From an uncultured Halieaceae bacterium (GTDB lineage: Bacteria > Pseudomonadota > Gammaproteobacteria > Pseudomonadales > Halieaceae): 6,571 nucleotides of DNA. Below the pieces are notes generated by a model. The model was not told the DNA's origin. It made no database searches and saw nothing but the letters and a program-made list of their open reading frames with translations. Each line of letters starts with the position of its first letter. Positions within the stretch are counted from its first letter, which is position 1. Location: the NCBI GenBank assembly GCA_938074135.1, contig CALJFL010000095.1, positions 1 to 6,571 on the forward strand. Reading direction: 5' to 3'. A program made the position numbers and the translations under genes. Shown one piece after another: positions 1 through 4,803 of this stretch.

Positions 1-2
1 GG

Positions 3-389
3 CACAGCTACCGCGGTTCACTGGCTGTTAAGGCTTACGAGGAAGCTGGAATCGGACCGGAAGATGTCGACTTTGCCGAGGTCTATGACCTGTCGACAGC
101 GTTGGAACTGGATTGGATCGAGGACCTGCAATTGGCCCAAAGAGGCGAAGCGGCCAAGCTGCTGCGTCAGGGCGACACCTCCGTTGGCGGCAAAATGCCG
201 GTCAATGCCTCCGGCGGCCTGGCCTGCTTTGGCGAAGCTGTACCCGCCCAGGCCATCGCCCAGATTTGCGAGCTCACCTGGCAGTTACGCGGGCAGGCGG
301 GCGATCGTCAGATAGCCGGCGCGAAAGTCGGCATCACCGCCAATCAGGGGCTGTTCGGGCACGGCAGTTCGGTCATTGTAAGACGCTAG
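3..389 (+). CDS. SCP2-type thiolase-like protein, C-terminal fragment (5' end outside window)
   Basis: The open frame enters from the left edge and ends at TAG 387-389, giving 128 visible residues. It looks like the C-terminal half-domain of a thiolase-superfamily protein of the SCP2/lipid-transfer-protein type: an EEAGI-x-PEDVD helix (13-23), AEVYDLST (25-32), PVNASGGL (66-73) and a closing ITANQGLFGHGSS segment (111-123). Classical thiolases carry NEAF, GHP and CxG motifs in this half, holding the catalytic Asn, His and second Cys. Here they read VYDLS, FGEAVP and NQGLFGHG, so the usual His and second Cys appear to be absent. SCP2-type members normally show H/Y-D-C-F at the first motif, so Tyr28-Asp29 fits a divergent member. 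The nucleophilic Cys would lie in the missing N-terminal half. Likely role: acyl-CoA or steroid side-chain metabolism, either C-C cleavage or a non-classical reaction. Family assignment is firm; the reaction is not. Confidence 0.85.
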   Translation, partial: HSYRGSLAVKAYEEAGIGPEDVDFAEVYDLSTALELDWIEDLQLAQRGEAAKLLRQGDTSVGGKMPVNASGGLACFGEAVPAQAIAQICELTWQLRGQAGDRQIAGAKVGITANQGLFGHGSSVIVRR

Positions 390-443
390 GCTTTTACCGA
401 CCCATCACGTCCTGGCGGGTCATGGCCGGGGCGGTGTGCCTTA
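390..443. other. Short convergent intergenic gap without a clear terminator
   Basis: These 54 bases separate the stop of the thiolase (+) from the stop of the cytochrome c gene (-). I see a weak inverted repeat, GACCC (399-403) with GGGTC (417-421) across a 13-base loop. A second short one, TCAGG/CCTGA (444-457), overlaps the cytochrome stop codon. Neither is followed by a T-run on either strand, so neither qualifies as an intrinsic terminator. Confidence 0.4.
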
Positions 444-839
444 TCAGGGCTCCCTGACGGATGCTCGCTTGAGGTAGGCAATAAGGTCCGCCCTTCTTTG
501 CGGGTCCGGCACCCCCAGACTCATCATCGCAGACTCCGGAAACATGGCCCGCGGATCAGCCAACCAGGCGTCCAGCAATGCCGGTGTCCAGACGAAGGTG
601 GCATTGCGAAAGGTCGCGGAGTAATACTCAAAGCCCGGCTGTTTACCGGCAACCTTGCCGAAAATTCGATGCAAGCTGGGGCCATTGTTATGGCCCATCA
701 CCTTCTCCGGATAGTGACAGGTGCGGCAGGCACCGAACACGAGTCGACCGCGCTCGGGGTCACCGACAAGCGGCTCATCAACCCGCTGCGCGGCGGCCGC
801 CGGGGCAATCAATAGAAGAACAAACAGGAACCTGATCAC
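444..839 (-). CDS. Periplasmic class I (c2-like) monohaem cytochrome c
   Basis: A 131-residue small electron carrier. Residues 1-17 form a Sec signal peptide (MIRF, a hydrophobic run, then an Ala-rich stretch with likely cleavage near AAAA/Q18), so the mature protein should be periplasmic. The haem-attachment motif CRTCH is at 38-42, with His42 as proximal ligand. GPSLHRIFGKVAG (53-65) matches the conserved loop of mitochondrial/c2-type cytochromes. Met105 in AMMSLG is the likely distal ligand, since it sits four residues before the Gly as in the usual KMxFxG. The C-terminal helix is RRADLIAYLK (115-124). The start is GTG at 839-837 and overlaps the stop of the upstream flavoprotein gene as GTGA, so the two should be translationally coupled. 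The obvious inferred partner is that Tat-exported FAD dehydrogenase, for which this protein would accept electrons and pass them to the respiratory chain. Confidence 0.93.
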   Translation of the reverse strand: MIRFLFVLLLIAPAAAAQRVDEPLVGDPERGRLVFGACRTCHYPEKVMGHNNGPSLHRIFGKVAGKQPGFEYYSATFRNATFVWTPALLDAWLADPRAMFPESAMMSLGVPDPQRRADLIAYLKRASVREP

Positions 840-2365
840 GCCGATACCGCCTCACTGGCCACCCGCCGGCCGGCGCGGCGCCCGAAAAAGGTACAGTCAC
901 CTACCGACAAACCGCTGGCGCTGTACGGTGCGGTCGGCAAACCGGCAACCGTGCGACCGGCGGCATACAGGCCCGGAATGGGATCACCAAAACTGCTGAT
1001 CACCTGGCTATCGGTATTCGTGTGCAGACCACCAAATGTGTGTGCAGGAAAGAATGCGTTGGTCACCGACAGGTCCCAGGCCCGGTAAGGGGGACCCTGT
1101 ATCGGCCTTACAAACTTTGCCACCTTGCGAAACAGCGGGTCTGCTCCGTTGGCGGCAAAACGATTGTAGTAGGCCACCGTATGCTGCAAAGCGCCACTGG
1201 GGAAGCCCACCTTCTGGGCCAGATCACCTATGGTTGCGGCTTCTGCCACCGACACGAAATTATCCTGATGAAAACTGTAAGCACTGCGTTCGTCGGTGAT
1301 CATCCAGGCCTTGCCGCCCTGGTGATAGGCAATCGCATCACCCAACATGCCATGGTAGGAATCTTCGGCAATAAAGCGCTGGGCGGCAGCATTGACCACA
1401 ATACCGGACAGCACGTTTTCAGGTGGATAGATCGGAGCGATGGCAAACCCCTGATGCATGCGCAGTGCTTCCCCTCCTGCCGCTATCCCCATGGCGATTC
1501 CCCTGCCCTGGTCGCCAGCATTGCCCCAGGGCACAGAGCAGTTATACAGTTCCGGCGCGTACTGGCGCAGCATCTCCCGATTATGAATGAAGCCCCCGCA
1601 AGCCAGCACCACGCCGCGACGGGCGCGCACCGCCAGCGACTGGTCCCCGGAGGTCAACAGCATGCCGGCAATACGGCCATCAGACTCGACGATCAATTGA
1701 CGACCCTCGATTGATGTTTGAGTGGTCACTCCCAGCGCACTGGCCCTCGGCAGCAGACTCTCCATGAGTCGCCGGCCACCGGTCATCCCCGGCACGCCGG
1801 GAACATGCCCACGCGGGGCTGGTCTGGCGGCCTCCCGGGAGGGCCAGGCCAGTTCATTGCCCGAGTAGTAGAGGGACTCATCGCCGATTGGCAGGCCCTT
1901 GGCCTCGGTGAGCTTCTGGGTGTAGGGAACACCCTGCTCGAGCAGCCAGTCAAAATGTTCTGCACTTTGCTCGCAATAAAGCTGAATTTTATCAAGTTGA
2001 GGATGGGGCGAGCCGGCGGCAACGATGAAGTTATACATGTCCTCCACGGTATCGCTAACGCCCAGCGCCCGTTGCAGCGAGGTGCCACCCCCGGCGTAGA
2101 CCACACCACCAGACATCGCCGAGGAACCGCCCAGCTTCGGCAGCGCCTCAATCATCAGAACATCGGCGCCGGCCTGGCGGGCTTCAATTGCCGCGCTTGC
2201 CCCGGCCGAGCCAGACCCTGCTACCAGCACATCGGTCACCAGGTCCCAGCTCTTCACTGAGGTTCGCGGTACTGCCGCTGTACCCGCCGCAACCGTAGCC
2301 GCCGCCGTGGCAGCAAGACCGGTCAACAAGGTCCGCCGGTTCAGTCCCCTGCCCTGCCTAGACAC
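836..2365 (-). CDS. Tat-exported FAD-dependent dehydrogenase (fumarate reductase / ketosteroid dehydrogenase-like flavoprotein)
   Basis: A 509-residue flavoprotein of the FAD_binding_2 (fumarate reductase/KstD) family. Residues 8-15 (LNRRTLLT) followed by an Ala-rich stretch to about 31 form a twin-arginine signal, implying export already folded with FAD. The Rossmann dinucleotide motif is GSGSAG (50-55) with Glu73 ending the second strand, then GGSSAMSGG (79-87). The C-terminal FAD segment has FGGLHTN (444-450), GLYAAGRT (465-472) and GLSVGDCTFFGRR (485-497). The HxxNRLGG-type His/Arg active-site segment of fumarate reductases is replaced by PYSASG. Tyr481 and Gly485 have the Tyr-x3-Gly spacing that binds the 3-keto oxygen in ketosteroid delta-1-dehydrogenases, so dehydrogenation of a ketone substrate is plausible but unproven. 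The GTG start is forced: an in-frame TAG lies at 2377-2375 and no other start precedes the RR motif. It lies 21 bases after the Nudix gene and overlaps the cytochrome c gene by four bases. Confidence 0.9.
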   Translation of the reverse strand: MSRQGRGLNRRTLLTGLAATAAATVAAGTAAVPRTSVKSWDLVTDVLVAGSGSAGASAAIEARQAGADVLMIEALPKLGGSSAMSGGVVYAGGGTSLQRALGVSDTVEDMYNFIVAAGSPHPQLDKIQLYCEQSAEHFDWLLEQGVPYTQKLTEAKGLPIGDESLYYSGNELAWPSREAARPAPRGHVPGVPGMTGGRRLMESLLPRASALGVTTQTSIEGRQLIVESDGRIAGMLLTSGDQSLAVRARRGVVLACGGFIHNREMLRQYAPELYNCSVPWGNAGDQGRGIAMGIAAGGEALRMHQGFAIAPIYPPENVLSGIVVNAAAQRFIAEDSYHGMLGDAIAYHQGGKAWMITDERSAYSFHQDNFVSVAEAATIGDLAQKVGFPSGALQHTVAYYNRFAANGADPLFRKVAKFVRPIQGPPYRAWDLSVTNAFFPAHTFGGLHTNTDSQVISSFGDPIPGLYAAGRTVAGLPTAPYSASGLSVGDCTFFGRRAGRRVASEAVSA

Positions 2366-2390
2366 GTTTGCCCACTATCGGTTGCCTCAT
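2358..2390 (-). other. Ten-codon mini-ORF bridging Nudix stop and flavoprotein start
   Basis: An ATG at 2390-2388 overlaps the Nudix stop as ATGA. It opens a frame encoding MRQPIVGKRV that ends at TAG 2360-2358, five bases inside the next gene, whose GTG is at 2365-2363. No strong Shine-Dalgarno precedes that GTG (only GTGGG, about five bases away). The arrangement could relay ribosomes from the Nudix gene to the flavoprotein gene. It is too short to judge as a coding sequence and may be chance. Confidence 0.25.
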
Positions 2391-3079
2391 ATTTCGCGGA
2401 TATACTCGAGCTTTTCGTTGACCATATAGGTTCTGTGCCGCGGACCCGGCACTTCCTGATCCTCGGTTTCATAGCCTGCGTCCCCCTCGTACAGGAAGCA
2501 AATACCGTCCTCAACAAAGACCATCCGCGGCCGGTAAATGATGGCATCGCGCTGGCCCAGCGCAGCCGCGGCAGCATCGCTGTCATGATAGTCCGCGATA
2601 TCAACCAGACTGACAAAAGTCGGGGGCATCAGGCGGAACGGGTTGCCGTCGTCTTCGATTTCCTCAAAGGCTTGCTGCGGCCGGAACCAGCGGTGATGCG
2701 CAATCTCGCCGCCATCGACCACGACTTCCTGATCATCGTCGAGGATAGCCAGGAAAAACCAGGTGGAAAAGCGCTTGCGAGCGCCTTCGGGGGTAGTCCA
2801 GTGGGATTGATACACCAGTTGGTCGCGGCGAATTCTCAGACCCGCTTCCTCATGGGTCTCACGCACCGCCGCGTTGACCGCGGCCTCATACTCGTTGGCA
2901 GCATCTTCGTGATCGGCGTCATCCACGCGACCACCGGGAAATACCCACATACCACCCATGTGCTTCACGGCTTTGCTGCGCTGGACCAGCAGCGCTTCCA
3001 GGCCCTGATCGCCATCGCGAATCAGTACGATAGTAGCGGCCGGGTGAATGGGCTCAATCTTGTCACTGATTTCCAGCAT
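2387..3079 (-). CDS. Nudix hydrolase with extended Nudix loop (NUDT19-like)
   Basis: A 230-residue cytoplasmic pyrophosphohydrolase. It begins with the HPAATIVLIRDG (12-23) and LLVQRS (30-35) strands, followed by GGMWVFPGGRVD (42-53). The catalytic helix is RETHEEAGL (73-81), matching REUxEExGU, with Glu74, Glu77 and Glu78 as the expected divalent-metal ligands. Canonical Nudix boxes have 13 residues between the second Gly of FPGG and the Arg; here there are 22 (Gly50 to Arg73), so the loop carries about nine extra residues. Long insertions at this point, and the HPAAT/FPGG pattern, recall NUDT19-type proteins, some of which hydrolyse CoA and acyl-CoA. That substrate is inference. The C-terminal region (about 160-230) has no motif I recognise. 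The start ATG at 3079-3077 shares one base with the stop of the MaoC gene (TGATG) and has no purine-rich ribosome site, so translation is probably coupled. Confidence 0.92.
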   Translation of the reverse strand: MLEISDKIEPIHPAATIVLIRDGDQGLEALLVQRSKAVKHMGGMWVFPGGRVDDADHEDAANEYEAAVNAAVRETHEEAGLRIRRDQLVYQSHWTTPEGARKRFSTWFFLAILDDDQEVVVDGGEIAHHRWFRPQQAFEEIEDDGNPFRLMPPTFVSLVDIADYHDSDAAAAALGQRDAIIYRPRMVFVEDGICFLYEGDAGYETEDQEVPGPRHRTYMVNEKLEYIREI

Positions 3080-3534
3080 CAGGGAAAGAACCGGCTGATG
3101 GTGTCGATGACACAGGCGGGGCGCTCACTGCCCTCTATCTCAATGGTCATGCGCACCACGACCTGGACCCCACCCTTGACCTCCTCGGCGCTGACCACCT
3201 CGCCGCCACCGCGAACCCGGCTGCCGACAGGCACGGGCGCCGGGAAACGCACCTTCTCACAGCCGTAATTGACCCCCATGGAGACATTATTGACCTCCAT
3301 GATTTCCGGCAGGAACAGGTTGGCTAGAGAAAGCGTCAGGTAGCCGTGGGCGATGGTCTTGCCAAAAGGCCCACTGGCGGCACGCTCTGGGTCTACATGA
3401 ATCCACTGGTGATCCCCGGTGGCATCGGCAAACAGGTCTATCCGTCGCTGGTCGATCAGCAGCCAGTCGCTGAAACCCAAATGCTGTCCCACCGCTGACA
3501 GCAGTTCGGCAGGTGAATCAAAACGTGTGGCCAT
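3079..3534 (-). CDS. MaoC-family R-specific enoyl-CoA hydratase (Rv0130/HtdZ-like)
   Basis: A 151-residue single hot-dog protein. The hydratase-2 motif is FADATGDHQWIHVDP (35-49), with Asp41 and His46 as the expected catalytic pair; Rv0130 (HtdZ) of Mycobacterium tuberculosis has the equivalent pair one position earlier. Further family marks are GPFGKTIAHGYLTLSL (55-70), VNYGCEKVRFPAPVPVG (88-104) and a closing acceptor strand with RPACV. Known members hydrate trans-2-enoyl-CoA to (R)-3-hydroxyacyl-CoA in the cytoplasm as homodimers, feeding beta-oxidation, PHA or lipid synthesis. It is the first gene of the minus-strand operon. The ATG at 3534-3532 has a good GGAG ribosome site (+ strand 3540-3543), five bases away. 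Its stop overlaps the Nudix start. The family is clear; acyl chain preference cannot be read from sequence. Confidence 0.94.
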   Translation of the reverse strand: MATRFDSPAELLSAVGQHLGFSDWLLIDQRRIDLFADATGDHQWIHVDPERAASGPFGKTIAHGYLTLSLANLFLPEIMEVNNVSMGVNYGCEKVRFPAPVPVGSRVRGGGEVVSAEEVKGGVQVVVRMTIEIEGSERPACVIDTISRFFP

Positions 3535-3539
3535 GAAAA

Positions 3540-3543
3540 CTCC
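3540..3543 (-). promoter_or_regulatory. Ribosome binding site of the MaoC gene
   Basis: The minus strand reads GGAG, then five bases, then ATG at 3534-3532. It is the only clear Shine-Dalgarno in the four-gene minus-strand cluster. The downstream genes start at or near the preceding stop codons, which fits one translationally coupled operon. Confidence 0.7.
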
Positions 3544-3563
3544 AATTCCAACGGTAATCTCAA

Positions 3564-3584
3564 CCCCGGACTATAGCACCGGGG
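3564..3584. repeat. Perfect GC-rich inverted repeat in divergent promoter region
   Basis: CCCCGG (3564-3569) and CCGGGG (3579-3584) are perfect inverted arms around the nine-base centre ACTATAGCA. On the minus strand the centre contains TATAGT, a candidate -10 box for the MaoC operon. The repeat could be an operator over that promoter, or a hairpin in the 5' leader if transcription begins further upstream. No T-run follows on either strand, so it is not an intrinsic terminator. Confidence 0.4.
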
Positions 3585-3592
3585 ATTTACGA

Positions 3593-3622
3593 TTGTGCTG
3601 TCACTGCATTGTTGATTATAGT
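3593..3622 (+). promoter_or_regulatory. Candidate promoter for mscS-like gene
   Basis: TTGTGC (3593-3598, three of six matches to TTGACA), an 18-base spacer, then TATAGT (3617-3622, five of six matches to TATAAT). A start near 3629 would give a leader of about 30 bases. It overlaps the minus-strand candidate TATAAT at 3615-3620, so the two directions might compete for polymerase. The weak -35 means an alternative sigma factor cannot be excluded. Confidence 0.35.
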
Positions 3623-3641
3623 TGGTTCAACTTATTTACAA
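3615..3641 (-). promoter_or_regulatory. Candidate promoter for the minus-strand operon
   Basis: The minus strand carries a perfect TATAAT (3620-3615) preceded by TTGTAA (3641-3636), four of six matches to TTGACA. The spacer is 15 bases, shorter than ideal. Transcription would begin near 3608, giving a leader of about 74 bases that contains the CCCCGG/CCGGGG hairpin. A second possible -10, TATAGT, lies at 3575-3570 without a good -35. Based on pattern only. Confidence 0.35.
3620..3632. repeat. 13-base operator-like palindrome between divergent genes
   Basis: AGTTG-GTT-CAACT is a perfect inverted repeat with five-base arms. It sits directly over or just after the candidate -10 boxes of both divergent promoters. 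The position suits a regulator site, but arms this short can arise by chance in AT-rich DNA. Confidence 0.25.
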
Positions 3642-3645
3642 CTGC

Positions 3646-3650
3646 GGGAG
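3646..3650 (+). promoter_or_regulatory. Ribosome binding site deciding the mscS start
   Basis: GGGAG lies eight bases before ATG 3659. The frame stays open upstream to 3419, but those residues would be antisense to the MaoC gene and do not resemble an MscS N-terminus. This site therefore fixes the start at 3659. Confidence 0.7.
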
Positions 3651-3658
3651 AAATTTCA

Positions 3659-4474
3659 ATGGAAGGTGTTGAAGCTGGGAGTGTTTTGAGCACTTACGTC
3701 TGGCCATGGGCAATAAAAATTGGTATCGCCCTACTCATTTTTTACGTCGGTCGGCGCGTTGTGGGCATGCTCGTCAGCGTCGCAGAGAAGGTGATGCGCC
3801 GCAATGAAATGGACGAGATCCTGATCAAGTTTCTGTCCTCGATCATCCGCTGGGTACTGCTGCTTTTCGTCATTATTGCTGCCCTGAGCCAGTTGGGGAT
3901 TGATACCACCTCGCTGATCGCGCTACTGGGTGCCGCCGGCCTCGCTATAGGCCTGTCGCTGCAAAGCTCACTGTCCAATTTTGCATCGGGCGTCATGCTG
4001 ATCATATTCCGACCATTTACCAAGGGTGACTTCGTCGAAGCGGGTGGCGCCACCGGTGTGGTCGACAGTATCAGTATTTTCACCACCACCATGACAACCC
4101 CCGACAATAAAGAAGTTATCGTGCCTAACGGGGCGATTCTGGGTGGCAATATCACCAACTTTTCGGCGCGCCCGACCCGACGGGTGGATATGGTTTTTGG
4201 CATCTCCTATGACGACGACCTGAAGAAAGCCAAGGACATCCTGGCAGAAATTATTGCGGCCGACGATCGCGTGCTGGCAGAGCCTGCGCCTGTCATCACC
4301 GTGGGTGAACTGGCCGATTCCAGCGTCAATTTCCTGGTGCGTCCCTGGGCGAATTCAGGGGATTACTGGGGTGTGCTGTGGGACACCACCGAGGCCGTCA
4401 AACTCAAGTTCGACGAGGCGGGCATCAGCATTCCCTACCCGCAAATGGACGTGCATATGGATAAGAGCGAATAG
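3659..4474 (+). CDS. mscS: Small-conductance mechanosensitive channel, MscS family
   Basis: A 271-residue inner-membrane channel, close in length to E. coli MscS (286), which opens under membrane tension to release solutes on hypo-osmotic shock. TM1 is about 15-40, TM2 about 62-79, and the pore helix TM3 about 86-118 ([20 protein letters not shown], 88-107). Leu95 and Leu99 align with the E. coli gate leucines L105 and L109. Gly111 aligns with G121. Ser103 replaces the kink glycine G113. The beta domain has [13 protein letters not shown] (121-133) and IVPNG (154-158); the cytoplasmic alpha-beta domain ends with [10 protein letters not shown] (256-265), nearly identical to E. coli. Motif conservation runs the whole length, so this is a plain three-TM MscS, not a large MscK/MscM type. 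The glpE-like gene follows 11 bases after the stop, so they are probably cotranscribed. The gene is divergent from the MaoC operon. Confidence 0.95.
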   Translation: MEGVEAGSVLSTYVWPWAIKIGIALLIFYVGRRVVGMLVSVAEKVMRRNEMDEILIKFLSSIIRWVLLLFVIIAALSQLGIDTTSLIALLGAAGLAIGLSLQSSLSNFASGVMLIIFRPFTKGDFVEAGGATGVVDSISIFTTTMTTPDNKEVIVPNGAILGGNITNFSARPTRRVDMVFGISYDDDLKKAKDILAEIIAADDRVLAEPAPVITVGELADSSVNFLVRPWANSGDYWGVLWDTTEAVKLKFDEAGISIPYPQMDVHMDKSE

Positions 4475-4485
4475 CGCCCGGGGCC

Positions 4486-4803
4486 GTGGGAAATTTCAGC
4501 CGCATTTCAGCCGAGCATGCCCAGGGCATGCTCAAAGAGGGTAAGGCGCAGCTCGTTGACATTCGCGACGAGCAGTCCTTTGCCGCCGGGCACATCGAGG
4601 GCGCCCGGCACCTCGATAACACCACCTTGCAGTCCTTTATCGAGGAGGCCGACCCGGACCAACCGGTCATCGTCTATTGCTACCACGGCAACTCCAGCCA
4701 GCCAGCGGCGTCGTTTCTCAACGAGCGGGGTTTCGAGGAGGTGTATAGCATGGATGGTGGGTTTGAGGACTGGCGCAGCCAGTACCCGGTCAAACAACCC
4801 TAG
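4486..4803 (+). CDS. glpE: Single-domain rhodanese, GlpE-type thiosulfate sulfurtransferase
   Basis: A 105-residue cytoplasmic sulfurtransferase (E. coli GlpE has 108) that transfers sulfane sulfur from thiosulfate to cyanide or to thiol acceptors such as thioredoxin. The substrate-side motif is [17 protein letters not shown] (24-40). The active-site loop is CYHGNSS (65-71), with Cys65 as the persulfide-forming residue, at the same position as in E. coli GlpE. The C-terminal motif is [11 protein letters not shown] (86-96). The start is GTG at 4486; no in-frame ATG comes before residue 15, which would cut into the first helix. No canonical ribosome site precedes the GTG, so it may rely on coupling to the mscS stop 11 bases upstream. 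It is not next to glpG/glpR here, unlike in E. coli. Its stop overlaps the sppA stop on the other strand. Confidence 0.94.
   Translation: MGNFSRISAEHAQGMLKEGKAQLVDIRDEQSFAAGHIEGARHLDNTTLQSFIEEADPDQPVIVYCYHGNSSQPAASFLNERGFEEVYSMDGGFEDWRSQYPVKQP
4769..4783. repeat. Stem-loop at the glpE/sppA convergent ends
   Basis: ACTGGC (4769-4774), loop GCA, GCCAGT (4778-4783): a perfect six-base stem with a three-base loop inside the end of the glpE-like gene and 17 bases past the sppA stop. The position would suit an sppA terminator, but no T-run follows on either strand. Any terminating role is weakly supported. Confidence 0.3.
4800..4803. other. Shared CTAG stop codons of converging genes
   Basis: The palindrome CTAG supplies both stops: TAG at 4801-4803 for the glpE-like gene and TAG at 4802-4800 for sppA on the other strand. 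The genes therefore overlap by four bases, leaving no intergenic space for a terminator. Each transcript must extend into the other gene as antisense. Confidence 0.9.

Noticed and set aside
444..457. TCAGGG/CCCTGA hairpin as a terminator for the cytochrome gene
   Set aside because: It has a very small loop, overlaps the stop codon itself, and has no T-run after it.
1022..2260. Two long plus-strand open frames opposite the flavoprotein gene
   Set aside because: Both lie wholly within a gene with clear FAD and Tat motifs and encode low-complexity His/Arg/Gly-rich sequence typical of shadows.
836..2365. Calling the flavoprotein a fumarate reductase
   Set aside because: The HxxNRLGG-type His and Arg of that active site are replaced by PYSASG, so only the broader superfamily is supported.
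2435..3268. Long plus-strand open frame (277 codons) opposite the Nudix and MaoC genes
   Set aside because: Its translation matches no family, it spans two well-supported genes on the other strand, and it fits a GC-rich antisense shadow.
3419..3658. An 80-residue N-terminal extension of the MscS frame
   Set aside because: It is antisense to the MaoC gene and its promoter region, lacks MscS-like sequence, and a good GGGAG site precedes ATG 3659.
3651..4497. AAATTTCA appearing both just before the mscS start and just after the glpE start
   Set aside because: An eight-base AT-rich match in different contexts (leader versus coding) is expected by chance.
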